NCBI GenBank assembly: GCA_019750135.1
Contig: JAIEOV010000007.1
Span: 294,292 to 358,291 of the forward strand
From: Reyranella sp.
GTDB lineage: Bacteria; Pseudomonadota; Alphaproteobacteria; Reyranellales; Reyranellaceae
Reading direction: 5' to 3'
Length of the DNA stretch: 64,000 nucleotides
The notes below the pieces were generated by a model. It did no database searches. It worked only from the letters and a program-made list of their open reading frames with translations, and had not been told where the DNA came from. This document shows, in pieces, positions 56,916-64,000 of this stretch. How positions within the stretch are numbered: position 1 is the stretch's first letter; every line of letters starts with the position of its first letter. A program made the translations under genes and the position numbers.

Positions 56916-58519
56916 CAGCCCTTCGCCAGCTGGCGATAGTCGAGCTGGCGGTGGAACCAGTAGCGGTAGCCGGTGACATTCTTCTGCATCGCCACGTTGA
57001 GCAACGGCTGATAGATCGGCACCCGCGGCACCTCCTCGAACGCCATGTCGATGAAGCCCTTCACCGCCGCCTCGTACTCGGGTCCCGTGGTGAAGCGCGC
57101 CTTGTCGATCAGCGCGTCCATCGCCGGGTTCTTGTAGCCCATCGTGTTGAACACGGCGTTCTGGCCGTGATAGCACCAGAAGAAGAAGTACTCCGGATAG
57201 TTCAGCCAGCCGCCGAAGGCATTGGTGATCATCGGCATGTTCTTCTTCAGGAGCTCGCCGCGCCAGTTGGCGCCGGGAATCTTGTTGATCGTGGTCTTGA
57301 TGCCGATCTGCGCCAGGCTCTCCTGCACCAGCACCGTGAGCGGCTCGTTGGTGCTGGCGAGGCCCAGATCGAACGACAGCGTCGTCTCGAAGCCCTGCGG
57401 GTAACCCGCCTCGGCCATCAGCGCTTTGGCCTTGGCGATGTCCGTCTTGTAGCCGTCCTTCTGCGGCCAGTAGACGCCCTTGAACTTGTTGTCGGCGCCG
57501 CCGAACAGCGGGATCGCCTGGCCGAACATCACCGAGTCCATGATCTGCTGATAGGGCACGGCATAGGCCACGGCGTGGCGTACCTTGACGTTGTCGAACG
57601 GCTTCTGGTTGACGTTCATGCCGAGATACATCATCGCATTCTCGATCGGCGTACCGATTACGGTGAGCTTGGGCGAGGATTTCAGCTCGGAGAAATCCTT
57701 CGACGGCAGGTCGAACGACAGGTCAGCATCGCCGCGCTCCAGCAGGGCGCGCCGGTTGCCGGCCGACGGAATGATGCGCATGACGACGCGCTTGATCTTG
57801 GGCAGGGGCCCGTTCTTCCAGTCGTCGTTGCGGGCATAGACGACCTCCTGCCCCGGCTGCCAGCGCTCGACCTTGTAGGCGCCGCCCGAGGCATGGTTGT
57901 TCTTGCACCATTCCATGGCCCAGGGATCGGTCGCGGTCGCGTGCTTCTTGCACAGCTCTGAGTTCATGATCACCGGCACCGGCACGCCGATGTCGGGCAT
58001 GGTGAGCTTGTCGGAGCGGATGAAATCGACGCGGAAGGTGTTGTCGTCGACCACCACGAATTGGTCGGGCTTCTCCAGCGAGCCCGCCGCCATCTGGAAG
58101 GTCGGGAAGCCGCCCACCGTGACGGCGCGGTCGAACGACCACTTCACGTCCTTGGCGGTGATCGGCGTGCCGTCGTGGAACTTGGCGTCCCGGCGCAGCT
58201 TGAAGGTCACCGAGTTGGGCTTGAGGTCCCATTCGGTGGCGAGCTCGGGCTCGAGCTTGGTGTAGTCGTAATGGTCGTTGCCGTTGGCGTCCTTCTTGAC
58301 GCCGTAGGTCATCAGCCGGTCGTGGGTGTTCCACGAAACTTCATAGGCCGGGCGGTTGGCGCCAACGCCATGGATGTCCATCGAGTTGGGCGGGCTCTCG
58401 CCGACGATCAGCAGGGTCTCGTTACGGGCCTGTGCCTTGGCCTCCGACCAGATGGCCGGTGCGGCCGCTACCACGACCCCCGCTGCAGAAGTGGTCTTGA
58501 TAAACGAACGACGCTTCAT
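56915..58519 (-). CDS. ABC transporter substrate-binding protein, family 5
   Basis: A 534-residue periplasmic receptor, first gene of the importer-amidase operon. It has a Tat signal (MKRRSFIKTTSAAGVVVAA) with cleavage after WSEAKA. SBP_bac_5 blocks: WDLKPNSVTFKLRRDAKFHD, AKDVKWSFDRAV, VKVRHAVAYAVPYQQI. ATG at 58519 follows a GGGGGCAGG site; an upstream in-frame codon would not improve the signal peptide. The gene order strongly suggests the ligand is the compound hydrolysed by the AtzE-like and AtzF-like enzymes, or its precursor. Confidence 0.93.
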   Translation of the reverse strand: MKRRSFIKTTSAAGVVVAAAPAIWSEAKAQARNETLLIVGESPPNSMDIHGVGANRPAYEVSWNTHDRLMTYGVKKDANGNDHYDYTKLEPELATEWDLKPNSVTFKLRRDAKFHDGTPITAKDVKWSFDRAVTVGGFPTFQMAAGSLEKPDQFVVVDDNTFRVDFIRSDKLTMPDIGVPVPVIMNSELCKKHATATDPWAMEWCKNNHASGGAYKVERWQPGQEVVYARNDDWKNGPLPKIKRVVMRIIPSAGNRRALLERGDADLSFDLPSKDFSELKSSPKLTVIGTPIENAMMYLGMNVNQKPFDNVKVRHAVAYAVPYQQIMDSVMFGQAIPLFGGADNKFKGVYWPQKDGYKTDIAKAKALMAEAGYPQGFETTLSFDLGLASTNEPLTVLVQESLAQIGIKTTINKIPGANWRGELLKKNMPMITNAFGGWLNYPEYFFFWCYHGQNAVFNTMGYKNPAMDALIDKARFTTGPEYEAAVKGFIDMAFEEVPRVPIYQPLLNVAMQKNVTGYRYWFHRQLDYRQLAKG

Positions 58520-58685
58520 CGCCTGCCCCCTGTTCCCGTGCTCCCCTGGAACAGAGAAATTGCAAGCCATGTGCCAGCCCTCGAAAATCGACCGTTTGGA
58601 CCGATTTCGGCTTATTTTTCAGTCAGATTCCCTATTCAGTGTCCCCCGCGGCGACCACGCCGCAGGAAGCGAGCCAGAGGCTGAA

Positions 58686-58695
58686 TTGTATGCAA
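58686..58695. promoter_or_regulatory. Putative GntR-type operator, site 1 (TTGTATGCAA)
   Basis: A near-palindromic TTGTATGCAA, extended to ATTGTATGCAAT, in the divergent gap between the importer operon and allophanate hydrolase. It differs by one base from the symmetric TTGTATACAA expected for FadR-subfamily GntR regulators. Identical to site 2, 50 bp away. Confidence 0.55.
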
Positions 58696-58735
58696 TCTAG
58701 ACGATTTGCATGCTTATTGGGCCTTGGCATCCATT

Positions 58736-58745
58736 TTGTATGCAA
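58736..58745. promoter_or_regulatory. Putative GntR-type operator, site 2 (TTGTATGCAA)
   Basis: Second identical copy of TTGTATGCAA, 30 bp before the allophanate hydrolase ATG at 58776 and spaced 50 bp (about five helical turns) from site 1. The pair could let one dimer control each divergent promoter or allow looping. No GntR gene lies in the window. Confidence 0.55.
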
Positions 58746-58775
58746 CCGGCAACTGGCGGCATTAGAGAAAGTTCA

Positions 58776-60554
58776 ATGAATTCCATCCTCGATCTTGGTC
58801 TCCACGCTCTGCGCGCCCGCTACGCCAACGGCGCCCTGTCCTGTTGCGAGGTGATCGAGGAGGTCCTGAAACGCATCGCCGCAGCCGGCGACGACCGCGT
58901 ATGGATAACGCGTGTGCCCGACCAGCGACTGCGGGCCGAAGCCGTGAAGCTCGACGCGCGCCGCAGCGAGATCGACAAGTTGCCGCTCTACGGCGTGCCC
59001 TTCGCGGTGAAGGACAATATCGACGTCGCGGATCTTCCGACCACCGCCGCCTGCCCGGGCTTCTCCTATCAGCCCGAGGCATCGGCCGAGGTCGTGCGCC
59101 GCCTGGTCGAGGCCGGCGCCATCGTCGTCGGCAAGACAAACCTCGACCAATTCGCCACCGGCCTGGTCGGCGTGCGCTCGCCCTACGGGGTGCCCAAAAA
59201 TCCATTCGATCCGTCGTTCGTGCCGGGCGGCTCCAGCTCGGGCTCGGGCGTCGCCGTTGCCGCGGGCCTGGTGACCTTTGCGCTCGGCACCGACACCGCC
59301 GGCTCCGGCCGTGTGCCGGCGGGTTTCAACAACATCGTCGGCTTGAAGCCGACGCCCGGCCTCTTGCGTACCGACGGCGTCGTGCCGGCCTGCAAGTCGC
59401 TCGATTGCGTGTCGGTGTTCGCGCTGTCGTGCGCCGACGCCGACGCCGTACTGCAGGTCGCCGCCGAGCCGCAGGCAACGACGGCGATCGGCAAGACCTT
59501 CCGCTTCGGCATGCTGCGGCACGCCGACGCCGAGTTCTTCGGCGACGATGCCTATGCCGCGCTCTACGCCCAGGCGGTCGGACGCCTGAAGGCCCTGGGC
59601 GGCACCGCGATCGAGATCGACTACGCGCCGTTCCGCGACGCTGCCCAGCTCCTCTACGGCGGGCCGTGGGTCGCCGAGCGCACAGCTGCCGTCGGCGCCT
59701 TCATGGCGGCGGCGGACGGCACGGCCGGCATCTGGCCGGTGACGCGCGACATCGTCATGTCGGGCAGCGAGTACAGCGCCGTCGATGCCTTCGAAGGCCA
59801 GTATGAGCTCGGCGAGCTCAAGGCCGCGGCGCTGGCGCAGATGGCGAAGTTCGATTTCCTCGTCGTGCCGACGGCGCCGACCATCTATCGCGTCGCCGAT
59901 CTCGAACGCGAGCCGGTGCTCTTCAATTCGCATCTCGGCCACTACACCAATTTCGTGAACTTCTTCGGCCTGAGTGCGCTGGCGCTACCGGCGGGCTTCC
60001 GCCCCGACGGCATGCCGTTCGGCATCACCCTGGTCGGCGCGTCGCATGGCGAGCGTGCGTTGCTGGCCTTCGGCGCGCGTTGGCAGCGCGAAGTGCCGCT
60101 GCCGCTCGGCAAGACCACGAGCCAATTGCCGGCCGCATCCCACGATCCGGTGCTGATCGAGGATCGCGTCTCCATCGCGGTCGTCGGCGCCCACATGAGC
60201 GGCCTGCCGCTCAACGGCCAGCTCACCGAACTGGGCGGCCGGCTCGAGAGCGCAGGCAGGACAGCGCCGGTCTATCGCTTCTACGCCCTGCCCGGCGGAC
60301 CGCCGCACCGGCCCGGCATGGTGCGCATGGCCCAAGGTGGCGGCGCCATCGAGCTCGAAGTCTGGAGCCTCCCGTCAGCCGCGGTCGGCAGCTTCCTACG
60401 CAAGATCCCCGCACCGCTCGGCTTGGGCACGGTGACGCTGGCCGACGGCTCGGGCGTGCCGGGCTTCTTGTGCGAAGCCCACGCCACGGCGGGCGCAGAG
60501 GACATCACCTCACTGGGCGGTTGGCGGGCCTATCTCAAAACCCTGCCGGTCTGA
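58776..60554 (+). CDS. atzF: Allophanate hydrolase
   Basis: A 592-residue enzyme hydrolysing allophanate to ammonia and carbon dioxide, the last step of ureide and cyanurate use. The amidase-signature part holds Lys79 (AVKDNID), Ser153 (GGSSSGSG) and Ser177 ([10 protein letters not shown]). The C-terminal domain (about 460-590), of gamma-glutamyl-cyclotransferase-like fold, removes the N-carboxyl group in AtzF; its start [14 protein letters not shown] and the end [15 protein letters not shown] are visible. Full two-domain length. ATG at 58776 follows GAGAAAG. It is divergent from the importer operon and is followed 31 bp later by an SDR. Confidence 0.92.
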   Translation: MNSILDLGLHALRARYANGALSCCEVIEEVLKRIAAAGDDRVWITRVPDQRLRAEAVKLDARRSEIDKLPLYGVPFAVKDNIDVADLPTTAACPGFSYQPEASAEVVRRLVEAGAIVVGKTNLDQFATGLVGVRSPYGVPKNPFDPSFVPGGSSSGSGVAVAAGLVTFALGTDTAGSGRVPAGFNNIVGLKPTPGLLRTDGVVPACKSLDCVSVFALSCADADAVLQVAAEPQATTAIGKTFRFGMLRHADAEFFGDDAYAALYAQAVGRLKALGGTAIEIDYAPFRDAAQLLYGGPWVAERTAAVGAFMAAADGTAGIWPVTRDIVMSGSEYSAVDAFEGQYELGELKAAALAQMAKFDFLVVPTAPTIYRVADLEREPVLFNSHLGHYTNFVNFFGLSALALPAGFRPDGMPFGITLVGASHGERALLAFGARWQREVPLPLGKTTSQLPAASHDPVLIEDRVSIAVVGAHMSGLPLNGQLTELGGRLESAGRTAPVYRFYALPGGPPHRPGMVRMAQGGGAIELEVWSLPSAAVGSFLRKIPAPLGLGTVTLADGSGVPGFLCEAHATAGAEDITSLGGWRAYLKTLPV

Positions 60555-60585
60555 TAGGGTCCCTCCCTTCGAGGAGGGAACATCC

Positions 60586-61338
60586 ATGAGCGGTAAGATC
60601 GCAGTCGTCACCGGCGCGGGCAGCGGCATCGGCCGCGCTTCGGCGCTCGCCCTGTTGAACAACGGCTACAAGGTGGCCCTGGCCGGCCGGCGCAAGGATG
60701 CGCTGGACGAGACCGCCAAGATGGCGGGCAACAACACGCCCAACGCCATGGCCGTGCCGACCGACGTCACCAAGCGCGACGACATCGTGGCGCTGTTCGC
60801 CAAGGTCAAAGCGACCTGGGGCCGGCTCGACCTGGTGTTCAACAATGCCGGCGGCGGCGCCCCGCCCGTGCCGCTCGAGGAGCTGCCCTATGAGACCTGG
60901 CTGTCGGTCGTGGCGGCCAACCTGACGGGTCCCTTCCTGTGCACCCAGGAAGCCATGAAGATCATGAAGGACCAGAGCCCGCGCGGCGGACGCATCATCA
61001 ACAACGGCTCGATCTCCGCGCATGCGCCGCGGCCGTTCTCGGTCGCCTACACCTCGACCAAGCACGCCATCACCGGCCTCACCAAGTCGACCTCGCTCGA
61101 CGGCCGGCAATACGACATCGCCTGCGGCCAGATCGACATCGGCAACGCCGTGACGCCGATGACCGAGCGCATGACCAAGGGCGTGCTGCAGCCCAACGGC
61201 ACGACCATTCCAGAGCCACGCATGGATGTGAGCGCGGTGGCCAACGCCATCCTCTACATGGACAGCCTGCCGCTCGACGCCAACGTGCAGTTCATGACGG
61301 TGATGGCGACGAAGATGCCCTTCGTCGGAAGGGGTTAG
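60586..61338 (+). CDS. Short-chain dehydrogenase/reductase (SDR)
   Basis: A 250-residue classical [11 protein letters not shown] (9-16), NNAG (86-89), Ser142/Ser144 region, Tyr155 and Lys159 in YTSTK. An unusual C-terminal end, [15 protein letters not shown], is shared by a family often found beside amidases and ABC importers. GAGGAGGG precedes the ATG at 60586. It is co-oriented with atzF, 31 bp behind it, so it likely completes a catabolic route in which a ketone or alcohol precedes the ureide, but its substrate is unknown. Confidence 0.88.
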   Translation: MSGKIAVVTGAGSGIGRASALALLNNGYKVALAGRRKDALDETAKMAGNNTPNAMAVPTDVTKRDDIVALFAKVKATWGRLDLVFNNAGGGAPPVPLEELPYETWLSVVAANLTGPFLCTQEAMKIMKDQSPRGGRIINNGSISAHAPRPFSVAYTSTKHAITGLTKSTSLDGRQYDIACGQIDIGNAVTPMTERMTKGVLQPNGTTIPEPRMDVSAVANAILYMDSLPLDANVQFMTVMATKMPFVGRG

Positions 61339-61443
61339 CGCGCAAGCGCGCCAACTTCTTCCGACCGGCCGGGCGGCAGCGCTTGTCATTCAAGCGCGAG
61401 AGCCCGCACCGCGCATAAAAGACAAGATCAAGAGCGACCCCGG

Positions 61444-62316
61444 CTAAACCTTCACGCCGGCGCGGCGCAGCTCGGCCAGGAACTCCATGACGAGCCGATG
61501 GACCAACAGAGTGCCTGCGGGAATCCCATGAATGAAGCTGGCGGGCACGAGCAGTCCATGTCGCCCGACGCGCACGCAAATGCCCGCCTGCAACAGCGCT
61601 TCGGCATGTCGCCGGATGGTCTCGTAGGGCATGCGCAGGGATCGGGAAATCCCCAGCACGCTGACCGGCTGGCGCTCGCTGTCCGGCAGCACGGCCCGGA
61701 TGGCGGCTGACGTGCCGTTGGTCGCGTGCTTGACGTTTGTTGCCGAAATTGCGGTGAAGACCAGCCCCTTCATCACGTCGCCGTCCCAGTAACCACGCAT
61801 CGCCCGGATCCCGGCCAGCAGCAGCCCGGTTGCAGCGATGGCGATACGAGTTTGCTCCCGCGAGAGTCGGCCTGACGTGACCGGACGCCGCGACATTGGG
61901 TCGAAGGAAGCGACGTCGACGCGCGTCAGGTCGGCCAGCAGACGGATGGCATTGACATAGATCTTCCGCAGGAAGGTCGCGACGCGACGGCCCCGCAGCA
62001 CCGCCGGAGGGACGGCAACGCCACCGTCCTTCACCACGCATTGACCGCTTTGCACCAGGCTCAGGATGTGACGGCGAACCGTCTCGGCCGGCATGTCGAG
62101 CTTGCGCGACAGTTCACGGAAGCCCACCGCCTTGCGGCGCGACGCGCCCATCTGCTCGCGCACCAATGTCATGACGATCAGGCCGCTGGTCAGATCCCCC
62201 TGCGCCGCGGTCAGGAGATCGAAGCCGCGCAAATGGAATTCGGTCGAAACCCGCGACACGGGATAGGCATCGGGGTGCATCGCCGATGGACCGACTCGGG
62301 CGGTCGACTGGGTCAT
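61444..62316 (-). CDS. Dual winged-helix protein, paralogue A
   Basis: A 290-residue protein with two helix-turn-helix motifs. The first, residues about 65-105, is ELSRKLDMPAETVRRHILSL followed by a wing; the second, residues about 218-258, is ISRSLRMPYETIRRHAEALL. The two resemble each other, so the gene probably arose by internal duplication. Between them are two hydrophobic helices (RIAIAATGLLLAGIRAM, GLVFTAISATNVKH) that could form a core or membrane-adjacent segment. It is a paralogue of the gene 7 bp upstream, with equal length. It does not match a regulator family that I can name. Confidence 0.75.
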   Translation of the reverse strand: MTQSTARVGPSAMHPDAYPVSRVSTEFHLRGFDLLTAAQGDLTSGLIVMTLVREQMGASRRKAVGFRELSRKLDMPAETVRRHILSLVQSGQCVVKDGGVAVPPAVLRGRRVATFLRKIYVNAIRLLADLTRVDVASFDPMSRRPVTSGRLSREQTRIAIAATGLLLAGIRAMRGYWDGDVMKGLVFTAISATNVKHATNGTSAAIRAVLPDSERQPVSVLGISRSLRMPYETIRRHAEALLQAGICVRVGRHGLLVPASFIHGIPAGTLLVHRLVMEFLAELRRAGVKV

Positions 62317-62323
62317 GCCGGCG

Positions 62324-63196
62324 TCAGACGTTCACACCGGCGCGTCGCAACTCGGCGAGGAAGTCCATCACGAGACGATGGATGATCACGGGGCCGTTCG
62401 GGATACGCTGGATGAAGCTGTTGGGGATGAACAGGCCGCGCCGGCCGGCGCGCACGCAAATGCCGTCCCGCATCAGGTCGTCGGCGTGGCGGCGCACGGT
62501 CTCGTAGGGCAGGCGCAAGGACCGTGAAAGCGTGAGCACGCTGACAGGCACGCGCTTGCTGTCGTCGACGATCCATCGGTTGGCCACGGGATCGGTATTC
62601 GTCACGTGCTTGACGTTCGCCGTCCAGATCGCGGTGTAGACCAACCCCTTCGTCAGGTCGCCCCAGAAGGCCCGCAAGGCGCGGAAGCCGGCCAGCAGGA
62701 GTCCGGCCCCAGCAACGGCGATGGCCAACTGCTCCTGCTCAAGACGCCCCGATCGGACCGGCCGCCGCGACGCCGAGGCGAAAGCGGCGACGTGGATGCG
62801 CGTCAGGTCGGCCAGAAGCCGAACGGTATTGACGTAGACCTTGCGCAGGAATGTCGAGATGCGACGCCCGCGCAGGGCAGTGGCCGGCACGGTGACGATG
62901 CCCTTGTTCGATGTGCACCGACCGCTCTTCACCAGCGCCCGGACATGCCGGCGCACGGTCTCGGCCGGAATCTCAAGCTTGCGCGACAGCTCCCGGATGC
63001 TGCCGCCAGCCTTCCGGCGCGGCGTCTGCAGCTGATCGTGCATCAGCGTCGCTACGATCAGCCCGTCGGTGATCTCTCCCTCCAGTTGAGTGAGCAGGTC
63101 GAAGCTACGGAGATGGAACTCCGTGGCAACGCGCGTGACCGGATAGGCGTCCGGATGAATCAGCGCCGCCTCAATTTGGGTAATCGATTGCCCCAT
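62324..63196 (-). CDS. Dual winged-helix protein, paralogue B
   Basis: A 290-residue protein, clear paralogue of the next gene on this strand. HTH motif 1: IRELSRKLEIPAETVRRHVR. HTH motif 2: LSRSLRLPYETVRRHADDLM. Conserved blocks between the two paralogues include TEFHLRSFDLLT, ALRGRRISTFLRKVYVN and RLVMDFLAELRRAGVNV. ATG at 63196 is chosen because it aligns with the start of paralogue A. It is transcribed divergently from the secreted glycine-rich protein at 63280, and a 7-bp palindrome lies between the two starts. Confidence 0.75.
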   Translation of the reverse strand: MGQSITQIEAALIHPDAYPVTRVATEFHLRSFDLLTQLEGEITDGLIVATLMHDQLQTPRRKAGGSIRELSRKLEIPAETVRRHVRALVKSGRCTSNKGIVTVPATALRGRRISTFLRKVYVNTVRLLADLTRIHVAAFASASRRPVRSGRLEQEQLAIAVAGAGLLLAGFRALRAFWGDLTKGLVYTAIWTANVKHVTNTDPVANRWIVDDSKRVPVSVLTLSRSLRLPYETVRRHADDLMRDGICVRAGRRGLFIPNSFIQRIPNGPVIIHRLVMDFLAELRRAGVNV

Positions 63197-63242
63197 CGTG
63201 GGTAGTCGTCGCCTTCTGCACGCTGCCTGAAATGGATACCGA

Positions 63243-63264
63243 GACAGTGACAATTTGCACTGTC
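63243..63264. promoter_or_regulatory. Palindrome in the divergent gap (GACAGTG-N8-CACTGTC)
   Basis: GACAGTG (63243-63249) and CACTGTC (63258-63264) are perfect 7-bp arms around an 8-bp AT-rich centre. It lies 47 bp before the paralogue B start and 16 bp before the beta-helix gene ATG. It is a good candidate operator for one of the dual winged-helix proteins. Confidence 0.5.
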
Positions 63265-63279
63265 GTCGGTGGTTTGAAC

Positions 63280-64000
63280 ATGTCGAGCGGCAACTCGCGG
63301 CGTCTTGACGGCTGTCATATTTCGCTATGTAAAAGACGAAGACTTCCGGCCGCGCACCTGACCGCCTTGCTGTTGGCCTGCACCTGCTTGACGCCCTGCA
63401 TGGCCCTGGCGGTCGACGTCGCGGACGAAGCGCAACTGCGCACCGCCATCTTCGCCGCCAACGGAGGCGGCGACAGCACGATCAACATCACCGGAAACAT
63501 CACCCTCACCCAGTCGCTGCCGATGATCACCGCCAGCGTGACCATCGCCGGCAACGGCAACACCCTCGACGCCGACAACAAGGGCCGCGCCATCTTCGTG
63601 CAGGCCGGCACGGTGCAGGTCTCCAACCTCACCATCGACAACGCCGTCGCCAAAGGTGGCGATGGCGGCGATTCCGCGGGCACACGCGGTGCCGGCGGCG
63701 GCGGCGGCCTGGGCGCCGGCGCCGCCGTGTTCGTCAACAGCGGCGCGTCGGCCAGTCTGACCAACGTCTCGGTCGGCAATGCGTCGGCAACAGGCGGAGC
63801 AGGCGGCACCCAAAGCAGCACGTCTGGCACCGGCTCAGGCGGTGGCGGCGGCGGCCTCGGGGGAGCAGGAGGCGACGGCCGTTCGTCCGGCGGCGGTGGT
63901 GGCGGTTATGCCGGTGCCGGCGCTTCCGCCAACGGCAGCAGTGGCGGAGGCGGAGGCGGCGGCGAATTCGGCGCGGGCGGCGCGGGCAGGGCCGGCGGCG
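63280..64000 (+). CDS. Secreted glycine-rich beta-helix protein, cut by window edge
   Basis: A partial surface or periplasmic protein, 240 residues present. ATG at 63280 gives a basic 25-residue lead (KRRRLPAAH) and then a hydrophobic stretch LTALLLACTCLTPCMALA, a signal peptide with unusual cysteines. Residues about 44-110 read like rungs of a right-handed parallel beta-helix (DSTINITGNITLTQSLPM, SVTIAGNGNTLDADN, GTVQVSNLTIDNAV). After that it becomes very rich in Gly and Ser (GAGGGGGLGAGAAV). The same architecture occurs in adhesin or choice-of-anchor proteins. No export partner is in the window. Confidence 0.72.
   Translation, partial: MSSGNSRRLDGCHISLCKRRRLPAAHLTALLLACTCLTPCMALAVDVADEAQLRTAIFAANGGGDSTINITGNITLTQSLPMITASVTIAGNGNTLDADNKGRAIFVQAGTVQVSNLTIDNAVAKGGDGGDSAGTRGAGGGGGLGAGAAVFVNSGASASLTNVSVGNASATGGAGGTQSSTSGTGSGGGGGGLGGAGGDGRSSGGGGGGYAGAGASANGSSGGGGGGGEFGAGGAGRAGG

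Noticed and set aside
63690..64000. Gly-rich repeats considered as a CRISPR or tandem DNA repeat
   Set aside because: The repetition is irregular GGC/GGT codon runs inside a coding frame; no constant repeat-spacer pattern.

Overview
The window is high-GC chromosomal DNA that reads like a soil or rhizosphere alphaproteobacterium. Supporting points are densely packed short-overlap operons, Tat-dependent solute-binding proteins, many FAD, SDR, amidase and dioxygenase catabolic genes, a single-chain acyl-CoA carboxylase, and dispersed palindromic elements. The species cannot be named from this; Reyranella-like or Bradyrhizobium-like bacteria are only a guess. There is no rRNA, tRNA, intact insertion sequence or CRISPR array.

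Layout. 1-4520: detoxification and catabolic genes (Baeyer-Villiger-type monooxygenase cut by the left edge, SDR, VOC protein, GST, amidohydrolase). 4704-12634: a block that looks slightly less GC-biased, with a decayed XRE regulator, a metallo-beta-lactamase-fold hydrolase, a chloroperoxidase-like hydrolase, an SDR and two divergent winged-helix regulators, one fused to an NB-ARC/TPR module. 12736-17188: an epimerase and a fused acyl-CoA carboxylase. 17332-23059: a complete dipeptide-type ABC importer. 23283-27828: a PQQ dehydrogenase, a phenol-hydroxylase-like gene broken by two frameshifts, a type II dehydroquinase homologue without key catalytic residues, and a Cys-rich secreted protein. 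27838-32423: UspA, a 2OG-Fe oxygenase, a TauD-type dioxygenase with a Cys-nucleophile hydrolase, and a SulP transporter. 32461-35037: pcaHGB for protocatechuate ring cleavage.

35156-47265 mixes secreted proteins (phosphoesterase, CusF-like protein, trypsin-like protease), a protein with 11-residue repeats, a frameshifted FAD oxidoreductase, a phosphonate monoester hydrolase/sulfatase, two D-2-hydroxyacid dehydrogenases, a DUF4331 protein and a class III cyclase. 47320-51055 is an IlvD/Edd dehydratase, EPSP synthase and RraA-like run. 51052-61338 is the most coherent unit: a substrate-binding protein, two permeases, two ATPases, an AtzG-like subunit, an AtzE-like amidase and HpxZ/AtzH on the minus strand. 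It diverges from allophanate hydrolase and an SDR, with two identical GntR-type operator sequences in between. This looks like uptake and stepwise hydrolysis of a ureide or carboxylated urea for nitrogen.

61444-64000 holds two tandem 290-residue paralogues, each with two winged-helix motifs, divergent from a secreted glycine-rich beta-helix protein that runs off the right edge.

Two families of palindromic elements recur in the gaps (21267, 42376, 51476; and 35052, 46246). Three genes carry apparent indels (25326-26871, 37993-39143, 45020-46241). They are either recent pseudogenes or sequence errors, and the raw reads should decide which.
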